From contig NZ_JADEUG010000009.1 in assembly GCF_015163665.1 (NCBI RefSeq), positions 1 to 64,000 of the forward strand: a stretch of 64,000 bases of DNA. Reading direction: 5' to 3'. Each line of letters opens with the position of its first letter. The stretch's first letter is position 1. Under the pieces are notes generated by a model that saw only the letters and a program-made list of their open reading frames with translations, was not told the DNA's origin and ran no database searches. Shown piece by piece: positions 7,457-16,829 of this stretch. This DNA comes from Xenorhabdus sp. BG5 (GTDB lineage Bacteria; Pseudomonadota; Gammaproteobacteria; Enterobacterales; Enterobacteriaceae). The position numbers and the translations under genes were made by a program.

Positions 7457-9205
7457 TTATTTCCTCGCACCAGATACCGTAATTAACCGGACTTCTTCAC
7501 GCTCTTCTGGTGTTAGGCCTTCAGTTCTCTCTTTAGCCATTAGAAAATTAAAACGTTCATCAAGTGCTGACGCAAAAAGATGGTTCAGTGAATCGCTGAA
7601 AGTCTTTTCAGCAATCTCTTCTATTTGTATATCGTTCCATGCAGCGAGTTTTTCAAGCTGTTTAGCATATTTATTATCACGATATTGCTCCAACAGTTGC
7701 CCTGTGGTTAAACCTGGTTGCGCAAGGCACGTGTCGACAAGCTCTATGAATAATGGCAGTCCTGCTATCTGAGTAGGAAACATTCCCTGTAATGGGGGAA
7801 CCAATGTCGCTAAATGCGGATTCTGTACCAGTAATGCGATCAGTATGCGCATTGTTGTTGGTTTCAGTTTTAGCGCCTGATAAGTATTGGTATCTTTTTT
7901 GACAAGTTTTGCCAAAAATCGTTCCAATTGTGTTGTATCAGGCGTACCTAACAGGTTTCCAAGCTCTTTAAGCAGGTAGAGTCGCAGTGTTTCCCCTGGG
8001 ATAAGACTTATCAGCGGCATGGCTAGCGAACTGAGCTTAGTCGCTCCTTCTGGGTTACTTAAATCAACCTGCGGCAAGAGTGATTCAAACAAAAATGCAG
8101 ACAAGGTCAATGCCTTTTCCATTCTCTGCTCGAATGTTTCCCGTCCTTCTTTGCGAACCAATGAATCAGGATCTTCGCCATCAGGCAAGAACATAAAACG
8201 TAATTGCCGACCATCATTCAGATAAGGCAGCGCTGTTTCTAATGTACGCCATGCGGCATCACGACCTGCACGGTCACCATCGTAACAACAGATGACATTA
8301 TCGGTTGTCCTGAAAAGTAACTGAACGTGTTCGGCTGTCGTGGACGTTCCCAGCGAAGCCACGGCATAATCAATGCCAAATTGGGCTAGCGCAACAACAT
8401 CCATATAACCTTCAACCACCAATAGCTTCGTCAGGGCAGTGTGGCTTTGCTGTGCCTCATAAAGGCCATATAACTGGCGGCCTTTATGAAAAATTTCTGT
8501 TTCCGGCGAGTTCAGGTATTTGGGAAGCGCATCTCCCAGCACTCGGCCGCCGAATGCAATCACGCGACCACGACGATCTCGAATGGGGAACATCACCCGC
8601 TCGCGGAAACGATCATAAGTGCGGCCATTGTCGTTCGTGACCAGCATTCCTGCATCGTCTAACTGTTTGCGCTCTTCCGCATTATGGGCAAACCGTTTTA
8701 AGGCGTTATTCCATCCCGCAGGCGCAAAACCAATGGCGAAACGCTGGATGATCTCTTCACTGAGCCCACGTTGAGCCAAATATTGTCGGGCTGATTGGGC
8801 GCTGGGAGTATTCAGTGAATGCTGATAGAAACTATTGAGCTTCTCCATCAGTTGGTAAAGATTTTGCCTTTGGTGACGTTCGATTTGACTAATGCCGGAA
8901 CCTGCTTCGTAGGGAACTTCCAGCCCATGCATTGCTGCCAGTTCTTCGATGGATTCGACAAAGTCCAGCCTGTCATAATTCATTAAAAAATCAATGACAT
9001 TGCCATGTGCCCCGCAACCGAAGCAATGGTAAAACTGCTTATCACCGTTCACAGTGAATGAAGGGGTTTTTTCGTTATGAAAAGGACAGCACGCTTGATG
9101 GTTTTTACCTTTCTTTTTCAAAGGCACCCTAACATCGATCAAATCAATGATATCGGTTCTTGCTAATAAGTCATTGATAAATGCGCGTGGAATTCGTCCA
9201 GCCAT
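7457..9205 (-). CDS. dnaG: DNA primase DnaG
   Basis: A 582-residue primase that synthesises RNA primers at the replication fork with DnaB helicase. The N-terminal zinc-binding domain shows Cys40, His43, Cys61 and Cys64 (CPFH ... CFGC). The central RNA-polymerase/Toprim core has LLVVEGYMDVVAL and CYDGDRAGRDA, carrying the metal-binding acidic residues. The C-terminal roughly 150 residues form the DnaB-interacting helical domain. Length is almost the same as E. coli (581). The start MAGRIPRAFIND is the family start. It is the middle gene of the rpsU-dnaG-rpoD operon, and a stem-loop between it and rpsU could tune its low expression. Confidence 0.98.
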   Translation of the reverse strand: MAGRIPRAFINDLLARTDIIDLIDVRVPLKKKGKNHQACCPFHNEKTPSFTVNGDKQFYHCFGCGAHGNVIDFLMNYDRLDFVESIEELAAMHGLEVPYEAGSGISQIERHQRQNLYQLMEKLNSFYQHSLNTPSAQSARQYLAQRGLSEEIIQRFAIGFAPAGWNNALKRFAHNAEERKQLDDAGMLVTNDNGRTYDRFRERVMFPIRDRRGRVIAFGGRVLGDALPKYLNSPETEIFHKGRQLYGLYEAQQSHTALTKLLVVEGYMDVVALAQFGIDYAVASLGTSTTAEHVQLLFRTTDNVICCYDGDRAGRDAAWRTLETALPYLNDGRQLRFMFLPDGEDPDSLVRKEGRETFEQRMEKALTLSAFLFESLLPQVDLSNPEGATKLSSLAMPLISLIPGETLRLYLLKELGNLLGTPDTTQLERFLAKLVKKDTNTYQALKLKPTTMRILIALLVQNPHLATLVPPLQGMFPTQIAGLPLFIELVDTCLAQPGLTTGQLLEQYRDNKYAKQLEKLAAWNDIQIEEIAEKTFSDSLNHLFASALDERFNFLMAKERTEGLTPEEREEVRLITVSGARK

Positions 9206-9239
9206 AAGCCCTTTTTCGCCTGTTGATGAACGAGAATAA

Positions 9240-9266
9240 GCCGCGCTTCCTTTGGGAAAGCACGGC
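9240..9266 (-). terminator. Internal stem-loop between rpsU and dnaG
   Basis: GCCGTGCTTTCC and GGAAGCGCGGC (minus strand) pair around a short loop, but without a strong T-run. It corresponds in position to the partial terminator T1 of the E. coli operon, which makes rpsU more abundant than dnaG. Confidence 0.6.
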
Positions 9267-9319
9267 CTTTAACTGCAGTAGTTTGTTAATACAACCACTA
9301 AGCGGACTGACCGCGAAGA

Positions 9320-9942
<623 letters not shown>

Positions 9943-10980
9943 ATGCGAGTTTTAGGTATAGAAACGTCCTGCGATGAAACCGGAATCGCAATTTATGACG
10001 ACAAAATCGGTCTGCTAGCCAATCAATTATACAGCCAGGTCAAGCTGCATGCTGATTATGGTGGTGTTGTGCCTGAACTGGCGTCCCGTGATCACATTCG
10101 TAAAACGGTTCCTTTGATTCAGGCGGCTTTGAAGGAAGCGGGTCTGACGAGTAAAGACATTGATGCAGTAGCTTACACTGCCGGGCCGGGATTGGTTGGT
10201 GCGTTGCTGGTTGGGGCAACCATTGGTCGTTCACTGGCATTTGCATGGGATGTACCTGCCATTCCCGTGCATCATATGGAAGGCCATTTGCTGGCCCCGA
10301 TGCTGGAAGAAAACAGCCCTAAGTTTCCTTTTGTTGCCTTACTGGTTTCAGGTGGTCATACCCAGCTTATTAGTGTGACGGGTATTGGTGAATACAAACT
10401 GTTGGGTGAATCCATTGATGATGCCGCTGGCGAAGCTTTTGATAAAACAGCAAAATTGCTTGGTTTAGATTACCCTGGCGGGCCAGTGCTTTCCCGTATG
10501 GCGCAGCAGGGTAAAGTGGGACGTTTTATCTTCCCACGTCCGATGACCGATCGTCCGGGATTGGATTTCAGTTTCTCTGGCCTGAAAACGTTCGCAGCGA
10601 ATACGATCCGCGATAACATTCAGGGCCATAATATGGCTGAGGATGAGCAAACCAAAGCAGATATTGCTCGCGCATTTGAAGATGCCGTCGTGGATACACT
10701 GGCAATTAAGTGTAAACGAGCATTGGAACAGACGGGATTTAAACGTCTGGTGATGGCAGGCGGAGTGAGTGCAAACCGAACTTTGCGTACCAAAATGCAG
10801 GACGTGATGAAAAAGTTGGGGGGCGAAGTTTTCTATGCCCGACCTGAATTCTGTACTGATAATGGAGCAATGATCGCGCTGGCTGGTATGATCCGTTTGC
10901 AAGGTGGTACAGCCGGTGACTTAGGCGTAACGGTGAAAGCGCGTTGGCCGTTAGCGGATCTTCCTGCTTTGCAAAAGTAA
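9943..10980 (+). CDS. tsaD: tRNA N6-adenosine threonylcarbamoyltransferase TsaD
   Basis: A 345-residue ASKHA-fold enzyme that transfers the threonylcarbamoyl group to A37 of ANN-decoding tRNAs, working with TsaB and TsaE. The start [14 protein letters not shown] is diagnostic. The metal-binding HHMEGH motif places His111 and His115, and SGGHTQL and [10 protein letters not shown] are the nucleotide-binding loops. Length agrees with E. coli (337). It is divergent from rpsU, as in other enterics. No clear terminator follows before the convergent AraC gene. Confidence 0.97.
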   Translation: MRVLGIETSCDETGIAIYDDKIGLLANQLYSQVKLHADYGGVVPELASRDHIRKTVPLIQAALKEAGLTSKDIDAVAYTAGPGLVGALLVGATIGRSLAFAWDVPAIPVHHMEGHLLAPMLEENSPKFPFVALLVSGGHTQLISVTGIGEYKLLGESIDDAAGEAFDKTAKLLGLDYPGGPVLSRMAQQGKVGRFIFPRPMTDRPGLDFSFSGLKTFAANTIRDNIQGHNMAEDEQTKADIARAFEDAVVDTLAIKCKRALEQTGFKRLVMAGGVSANRTLRTKMQDVMKKLGGEVFYARPEFCTDNGAMIALAGMIRLQGGTAGDLGVTVKARWPLADLPALQK

Positions 10981-11130
10981 TAATAAAAGACGTTGCTTGA
11001 TATGGGCTGAGTGCTATTTGTTACTTCAATCCAATACTGGACAGGATTAATAACTTAAACATTCAGCATATGTTAATGATTTGTGAAGATGGTCACAGGT
11101 TAGAACAGGATTTGGTTGCCCGCTATGGCT

Positions 11131-12228
11131 TCACCCGCGTTTCAGGCTTTTACTTGGCGTCTCACCATAGCGGGCTTTATATTCTGCGCTAAAGCGTCCC
11201 ATATGAGCGAACCCCCAACGCAGGGCGACGCCTGTAACGCTGGTGGCTTCTCCAGTCAGGAGTTCCGTGCGCACATGTTCCATGCGCAGGTCACGTAAAT
11301 ACTGCATCGGGCTGATATTCAGAAACTCCTTGAAGCCGGAATAGAGGCTGCGCAAGCTGACTCCTGCTACTTGGGCGAGCTGCTCTACGGTTATTGGTTC
11401 GTGGGCATGAGCCTGCAAATATTCTTGTACTCGCCGTACATGTCGCGGGCGAATAGAACATCGGCGGTTAGTAGGCATTTCACTGTAATTATGTTGATGG
11501 GTGGACAGCAGGGTAACGGAAATCAATTGTTCTATTTGGTTGGTAATCAGTTTGTGTTGCAAGATATCAGATACCTGGGTGGTACATTCCAGAATATAAG
11601 GCATCAAACAGCGCCAGGCCTGACAGCGTTGCCACTCAAACCCCAGTTCAAATACCAGTGGTTGATCCAGAGGGTGACCTAATTGGCCGACAAGCGTTCT
11701 TTCCAGCAAGGAACGGGAGATCCTGACCATAAACTGGTCACTATCGGCATTCCAGCGCATGGAAGTGTGCTGATTTGGGCTGAGAATGGAAGCCAGATTG
11801 GGCGTGGAATCAAGACACTGGCCGCCGCTTTCAATACCCGCACAGCCAGCCAACGGCATCTGAATGAGAAAGAACGAATCCAATTCTCCTGGGGTGATTT
11901 CAACGCTGGCACCGTAACGCAGTCGGCTCATGGAAATATCCCCCAGTGGAATATAGTGCATTTTAGCGTCCAGCTTTTGATTGTTACCCAGTATAGTGAG
12001 TTGATGAGGCTGCATGACCCGTCCGACCATAGATTTAACTTCATCAAGATCGTTGGATGAAAAAAGTAGATGTTCTGGCGAATTGAGATGTGCCCTAATT
12101 TTTGTCACCGCATATTTAGGGTCTGAACAGTTTGCAGTGGAATATCTTGATTCTGCTCTTCGAGAGTCAGTGTGCTTTGATTCAGTATTTTTAGATCCAA
12201 AATAGTCGTAAGACCACGAATTGCTCAT
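11131..12228 (-). CDS. AraC/XylS family transcriptional regulator of the aromatic operon
   Basis: A 365-residue regulator. Residues about 60-230 resemble the AraC-binding-like (XylS/EutR-type) effector domain. Residues about 255-360 are the double helix-turn-helix: EPITVEQLAQVAGVSLRSLY for the first, then GVALRWGFAHMGRFSAEYKA and RYGETPSKSL for the second and closing motif. It is transcribed divergently from the catabolic operon starting at 12565, so it is very likely that operon's activator. TGCA-containing repeats in the 336-bp gap are candidate binding sites. The first 40 residues are Ser/Arg-rich and look disordered. Confidence 0.85.
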   Translation of the reverse strand: MSNSWSYDYFGSKNTESKHTDSRRAESRYSTANCSDPKYAVTKIRAHLNSPEHLLFSSNDLDEVKSMVGRVMQPHQLTILGNNQKLDAKMHYIPLGDISMSRLRYGASVEITPGELDSFFLIQMPLAGCAGIESGGQCLDSTPNLASILSPNQHTSMRWNADSDQFMVRISRSLLERTLVGQLGHPLDQPLVFELGFEWQRCQAWRCLMPYILECTTQVSDILQHKLITNQIEQLISVTLLSTHQHNYSEMPTNRRCSIRPRHVRRVQEYLQAHAHEPITVEQLAQVAGVSLRSLYSGFKEFLNISPMQYLRDLRMEHVRTELLTGEATSVTGVALRWGFAHMGRFSAEYKARYGETPSKSLKRG

Positions 12229-12564
12229 AATTTCAGATACCTCTAGCCAGTCATATCATTGTTATGATGTATGAGATATCCCGCTAATAACGTGTTTATT
12301 CCCTGTTTTGATTATTCGGGATATAAAAAATAACAGTATTAACCTTATTCGATTATCTGATAACAGTATCCACATATTATTTAAATGAAATATATATGAT
12401 TATGAATATATTCATGATGGGTACTCTATAGCCACCTGCTGCGCGCTTTATCCAAACACTGCATAAATCACAATAACATGACAAATCATGCATTGACCGT
12501 TAATGCATGTCCGCATTACATAAAAAATAACGAAAAGGCGTAAAGCGGGCACGGTGAGGTAAGC
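12229..12564. promoter_or_regulatory. Divergent control region with TGCA direct repeats
   Basis: No gene is seen. TGCA words at 12460, 12489 and 12504 are followed by six bases and an A/T-rich word (GTTA, CATTA). The last two are 15 bp apart, resembling XylS-type half-sites (TGCA-N6-GGNTA) in layout though not exact in the second half. They lie 60-105 bp upstream of the operon start. The ribosome-binding site is GTGAGGTAAGC before the ATG at 12565. Confidence 0.45.
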
Positions 12565-14724
12565 ATGGCTGAACGATCATTTGTCGAGGAAGTGAAAAAA
12601 TTACGTCTGGGCCAGGGCGAAGTTTTCAGTGGTGAAGGCATACTTGCCGTGACAAAAGCACTGCTGGAATCGGGTGTGGCATATGTGGCTGGCTATCAGG
12701 GGGCGCCAATTTCCCATCTGATGGATGTGTTGTTGGATGCACAGGATATTTTATCTGAATATGGCATTCGCTTTGAAAACAGTGCCAGTGAAGCCACTGC
12801 TGCTGCGACGCTTGCTGCTTCCGTGAATTACCCATTGCGTGGAGCCATCACATTTAAATCGACGGCGGGCACGAATGTTGCCTCGGATGCATTGGCAAAC
12901 CTGGCATCGGGCGGCGTGGTGGGTGGTGCGCTGATTATTGTCGGTGAAGACTATGGTGAGGGATCTTCCATTATGCAGGAGCGCAGCCATGCTTTTGCGA
13001 TGAAGTCTCAAATCTGGTTGCTCGATCCTCGCCCCAATCTGCCTTCGATTGTACAGGCGGTGAAGATGGGGTTTGCGCTATCAGAAGCCAGTCATACACC
13101 CGTGATGTTACAGATGCGCATTCGTGCTTGTCATGTACATGGTCGGTTTGTGTGTGAGAAAAATCGTTCATCAACGTTCATGATTCAGGATGCGCTGGAA
13201 AATCCGACGCGCGATCTTAGCCGTATTGTTTTGCCTCCCGCCAGTTTTCTGCATGAGAAAGAAAAAGTGCAAGATCGCTGGCCTGCTGCCGTGCGTTTTA
13301 TCCAACAGCACGCACTGAATGAGTTTTTCGTTGAGCAGGCGGAGGATGTTGGCCTTGCTCTGCAAGGGGGATGCTATAACACCGTGATCCGTGCCCTGAA
13401 TTTACTTGGGCTGGCAGATGTTTTTGGCAATAGCCAAATCCCGCTGTATGTCATGAATGTCGCCTACCCGTTGATCGATGAAGAGTTTGAACGTTTTTGT
13501 CATGGCAAGCGGGCGATTTTAGTATTGGAAGAAGGCCAGCCCAATTTTGTGGAGCAGAATGTCGCTAATATCTTGCGCCAGCGTGAGATAGCAACCCGGT
13601 TACATGGCAAGGACTTACTGCCAATGGCGGGGGAATACAACACGGCCACCGTGTTGTCAGGACTCCGTGCTTTCCTTGAGCGTTACGGCAAAATTGCTGC
13701 GGAAAGTGCGGTGTCTGCCTGTCAGATACGCATCCCGTCTGTCACTTTACCGACAAAAGATCCACTGGAAGAGGCGGTTCATACCCGTCCACCCGGATTT
13801 TGCACCGGTTGCCCAGAACGCCCAATCTTTACGGCGATGAAATTGCTCGAACGGGAGTTGGGGCAACATCACATCAGTGCAGATATTGGTTGTCATTTGT
13901 TTGCCATTTTACCGCCATTTAATTTGGGCAATACCACGATGGGCTACGGATTGGGAGCAGCGAGTGCGGCAGCACTGAATACACCGATTACGAATAAGCG
14001 GGCAATCTCAGTTATGGGGGATGGTGGATTTTGGCACAATGGCTTAACCAGTGGCATAGCCAATAGTGTTTTTAACCGCAGCGACAATCTGACCATTATT
14101 GTGGACAACAGTTACACCTCCGCGACCGGCGGGCAGGATATTCCCTCTTCAACAGCGTTAAATCCCCACCGCAGTACCGGCCATAATATCGAAAAAGCAG
14201 TCAAAGGTGTGGGGGTGAAATGGGTACGCACGATCAAACGTACCTACGATCTCAAAGCCATGATGAATACCTTACGCGAGGCGCTGACAACAGGTAAGCA
14301 TGGGCCAAAGGTGTTGATCGCACAGAGTGAGTGTATGTTGAATAAACAACGGCGCGAGAAGGTAAAAATCAAAGGCGCTATTGCAGCAGGGAAGCGGATC
14401 GTCCGCGAGCAGTTTGGGGTTGATCCTGATACTTGCACGGGTGATCACTCCTGTATCCGTTTGTCCGGTTGTCCTTCCCTGTCGATTAAACCGAATCCTG
14501 ATCCATTGCGTACCGATCCAGTGACAACAGTATTGAACAGTTGTGTGGGCTGTGGGTTGTGCGGGGAATTATCCCACGCGGCAGTGTTGTGCCCCTCTTT
14601 CTTCAAGGCACGGATCATTATCAATCCCAATCGCTGGGAACGGCTGATCCATCGTATTCGCAAAGGACTCATCGGTTATTTGCAGCGTCGTGATGTTAAA
14701 CGTCGTAAGCAATATGATTTTTAA
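12565..14724 (+). CDS. Indolepyruvate-type 2-oxoacid:ferredoxin oxidoreductase, alpha-like subunit
   Basis: A 719-residue IorA-type protein. Residues about 1-240 are the pyrimidine-binding domain (GYQGAPISHLMDVLLDAQ, STAGTNVASDALANLAS). Residues about 400-610 are the TPP-binding domain (CTGCPERPIFTAMK, SADIGCHLFAILPPF, MGDGGFWHNGL, VDNSYTSATGGQD). The C-terminus holds a Cys-rich ferredoxin-like segment (CVGCGLCGELSHAAVLCP plus an earlier CTGDHSCIRLSGC) for [4Fe-4S] clusters. The family converts aryl-2-oxoacids, CoA and oxidised ferredoxin to an aryl-CoA and CO2. It is the first gene of an eight-gene operon, 15 bases before its beta partner. The specific 2-oxoacid cannot be read from sequence. 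Because the operon has no CoA ligase, it is the best candidate source of the aryl-CoA. Confidence 0.85.
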   Translation: MAERSFVEEVKKLRLGQGEVFSGEGILAVTKALLESGVAYVAGYQGAPISHLMDVLLDAQDILSEYGIRFENSASEATAAATLAASVNYPLRGAITFKSTAGTNVASDALANLASGGVVGGALIIVGEDYGEGSSIMQERSHAFAMKSQIWLLDPRPNLPSIVQAVKMGFALSEASHTPVMLQMRIRACHVHGRFVCEKNRSSTFMIQDALENPTRDLSRIVLPPASFLHEKEKVQDRWPAAVRFIQQHALNEFFVEQAEDVGLALQGGCYNTVIRALNLLGLADVFGNSQIPLYVMNVAYPLIDEEFERFCHGKRAILVLEEGQPNFVEQNVANILRQREIATRLHGKDLLPMAGEYNTATVLSGLRAFLERYGKIAAESAVSACQIRIPSVTLPTKDPLEEAVHTRPPGFCTGCPERPIFTAMKLLERELGQHHISADIGCHLFAILPPFNLGNTTMGYGLGAASAAALNTPITNKRAISVMGDGGFWHNGLTSGIANSVFNRSDNLTIIVDNSYTSATGGQDIPSSTALNPHRSTGHNIEKAVKGVGVKWVRTIKRTYDLKAMMNTLREALTTGKHGPKVLIAQSECMLNKQRREKVKIKGAIAAGKRIVREQFGVDPDTCTGDHSCIRLSGCPSLSIKPNPDPLRTDPVTTVLNSCVGCGLCGELSHAAVLCPSFFKARIIINPNRWERLIHRIRKGLIGYLQRRDVKRRKQYDF

Positions 14725-14739
14725 GAAGGAGCTATCCTT

Positions 14740-16332
14740 ATGCCACCCTCCATCCATTCCCCGCTCACGAATTCGCCTAAACAGCCGATTAAAATCGCTA
14801 TTCTGGCGACGGGAGGTGAAGGCGGCGGTGTACTGGCCGATTGGATCGTAACCCTGGGGGAAGAGCATGGCTATTTCGCCCAAACGACTTCAGTTCCGGG
14901 TGTCGCCCAGCGGACTGGGGCAACCATTTATTATGTCGAATTATTTCCTGGTGCTGATGATCCTGAAGTACCGACACCTGTATTGGCATTAATGCCCACT
15001 GCCGGTGATGTGGATATTGTGCTGGCTTCGGAATTGATGGAAGCCGGACGCGCTGTCCAACGCGGTTTGGTCACAGCGGATCGCACGACGCTGATCGCAT
15101 CAAGCCATCGGGTATTTTCGATGGAAGAGCGTTCGGCAATGGGCGATGGGCGTGTGGATAGCGAGGTATTGATCCAGCAATCCCGACAAGCTGCTTTGCG
15201 TTTTATCCATTTTGATATGGCGAAGATGGCAGAGAAAAGCGGCAGTGTGATCAGTGCAGTCTTGTTTGGTGCACTCTGTGGTACGGAGATCTTGCCGTTT
15301 AGTCGTAATCAGTTTGAAGCAGCGATCATCAAGAAAAACGTAGGGATAAAGCCCAGTCTGCAAGCTTTTAGTTTGGGGTTGGGCCGGACACAATGGGAGG
15401 CAGAATCAAAAATTGCGCCAGAACTCCATATTCCACAAAAAGCACAGCGTTCCCATCATCGCTTTTCCCATAGCAATTTTTCCCATAACTGTTTTTCCCA
15501 TAACCATAAAGTCAACGCCCTGCTGTTACGTATCCGGCAAAAGCTGCCTGCCTGTGTCCATGGCATTGCCATTGAAGGAGCCAGGCGCCTGATTGATTAT
15601 CAAGATCCGGCTTACGCCAGTTTGTACCTTGATCGATTGCAGCGCCTGATTGAACAAGCAGTGAAACCTGATGAGCGATTACTGAACGAGCAATTATTAC
15701 GTGAAACTGCCCGCCATTTGGCGCTGTGGATGGCTTACGAAGACACCATGCGGGTGGCAGATCTCAAAATCCGTGCCAGTCGATTCGAACGTGTCAGGAA
15801 AGAAATGCGGGTGAAAAACGGTCAACTATTCGAGATCAATGACTTTCTGCATCCCAGAATGGAAGAAGTTTGTGACAGCTTGCCGGCCAATATTGGTCGC
15901 TGGTTGTCTCGTCCTCATTTTGTCAATCGTATGTTGGCGACACTACTCAGCCGTGGGTATGTGATTACCAGTAGTTCCCTTCGGGGATATCTGTTGCTTT
16001 ATATACTGGCGAGTTGGCGTCGAATGCGCCGCCATACACTGCGCTTTCAGCATGAAACGGCCCGCATTGAAGAGTGGCTACAGCGAATTGGTGTAACAGC
16101 AACGCGTGATCCCGAACTGGCTACGGAAATCGCTCAATGTCAGCGCTTGATCAAGGGATATGGTGATACTCACTCTCGTGGATCACGTCATTTTCAAACT
16201 TTGATGGCGATTGTTGATCACCATCTGCATGACTTACCTCCTGCCAGCCTGCGGCAACTGCGTGAAGCGGCATTGGCGGATGAGCAAGGTGATCGATTAC
16301 GCGAGTGCCAACAGCGTCTCTCTTTATATTAA
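14740..16332 (+). CDS. Indolepyruvate oxidoreductase, beta-like subunit with C-terminal extension
   Basis: A 530-residue protein. Residues about 17-220 are the gamma/beta (POR_N-type) domain: ILATGGEGGGVLADWIVTLG, then VPGVAQRTGATIYYVELFP. The remainder is a long helical extension found in aerobic-type proteobacterial IorB proteins (DUF6537-like), whereas short IorB proteins are about 200 residues. Between the domains, residues about 237-260 are His-rich and carry three tandem FSH-x-x units. These come from an exact-phase 15-bp DNA repeat at 15463-15507. It should pair with the preceding subunit. It lies 15 bases after that gene, with AAGAAGGAG as ribosome-binding site. Confidence 0.8.
   Translation: MPPSIHSPLTNSPKQPIKIAILATGGEGGGVLADWIVTLGEEHGYFAQTTSVPGVAQRTGATIYYVELFPGADDPEVPTPVLALMPTAGDVDIVLASELMEAGRAVQRGLVTADRTTLIASSHRVFSMEERSAMGDGRVDSEVLIQQSRQAALRFIHFDMAKMAEKSGSVISAVLFGALCGTEILPFSRNQFEAAIIKKNVGIKPSLQAFSLGLGRTQWEAESKIAPELHIPQKAQRSHHRFSHSNFSHNCFSHNHKVNALLLRIRQKLPACVHGIAIEGARRLIDYQDPAYASLYLDRLQRLIEQAVKPDERLLNEQLLRETARHLALWMAYEDTMRVADLKIRASRFERVRKEMRVKNGQLFEINDFLHPRMEEVCDSLPANIGRWLSRPHFVNRMLATLLSRGYVITSSSLRGYLLLYILASWRRMRRHTLRFQHETARIEEWLQRIGVTATRDPELATEIAQCQRLIKGYGDTHSRGSRHFQTLMAIVDHHLHDLPPASLRQLREAALADEQGDRLRECQQRLSLY
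15463..15507 (+). repeat. Three tandem 15-bp in-frame repeats
   Basis: Three units each begin TTTTCCCATA and encode FSHSN, FSHNC and FSHNH. They fall at the linker between the two domains of the oxidoreductase beta subunit. Short tandem units like this can change copy number by slippage without breaking the frame. Confidence 0.8.
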
Positions 16333-16356
16333 AGAACTTATCCTAAGGAGCCTGCA

Positions 16357-16776
16357 ATGAGCCTGCTTAGATTTATACAGCCCCATAAGATCCGTTTTTC
16401 TGAATGTGATCCGGCGGGGATCGTCTTTTATCCCCAGTATTTTGTGATGTTCAACAACTTGCTGGAAGATTGGTTCGATGAATTAACGCCAATGGGATAT
16501 GCCAACTACATCGCCAAACTCCGTTTTGGGTTGCCGACAGTTCACCTGGAGGCGGAGTTTAAGGCCATTAGCAGAATGGGGGATCAGGTTTGGCTGGAAT
16601 TAAACGTTGAGAAAATTGGCAAAAAATCATTGACGCTGATCCAACGCTGCGTCAGCAAAGAAGGTGAGTTGAGGATGAACGTAACGCAGACTTATGTCAC
16701 CACTTCACTGGATACCCATCAAGCTATCCCCATACCTGATGAGATTTACTATGCGTTAACTGAACAGATGCCTTAG
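16357..16776 (+). CDS. 4-hydroxybenzoyl-CoA-type hot-dog thioesterase
   Basis: A 139-residue hot-dog protein of the 4HBT family. The active-site helix reads FSECDPAGIVFYPQYF, with the catalytic-type Asp18, as in Pseudomonas 4-hydroxybenzoyl-CoA thioesterase. In this operon it is placed to hydrolyse a hydroxylated aryl-CoA, most simply gentisyl-CoA to gentisate, directly before the ring-cleavage dioxygenase acts. AAGGAG precedes the ATG. Its neighbours are the oxidoreductase beta subunit and the aryl-CoA hydroxylase. Substrate assignment is from context. Confidence 0.85.
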   Translation: MSLLRFIQPHKIRFSECDPAGIVFYPQYFVMFNNLLEDWFDELTPMGYANYIAKLRFGLPTVHLEAEFKAISRMGDQVWLELNVEKIGKKSLTLIQRCVSKEGELRMNVTQTYVTTSLDTHQAIPIPDEIYYALTEQMP

Positions 16777-16829
16777 CTGAACTGGCGCATTATGCATAGG
16801 GTCGATATCGTGCGGCAGGAGAATAAATC

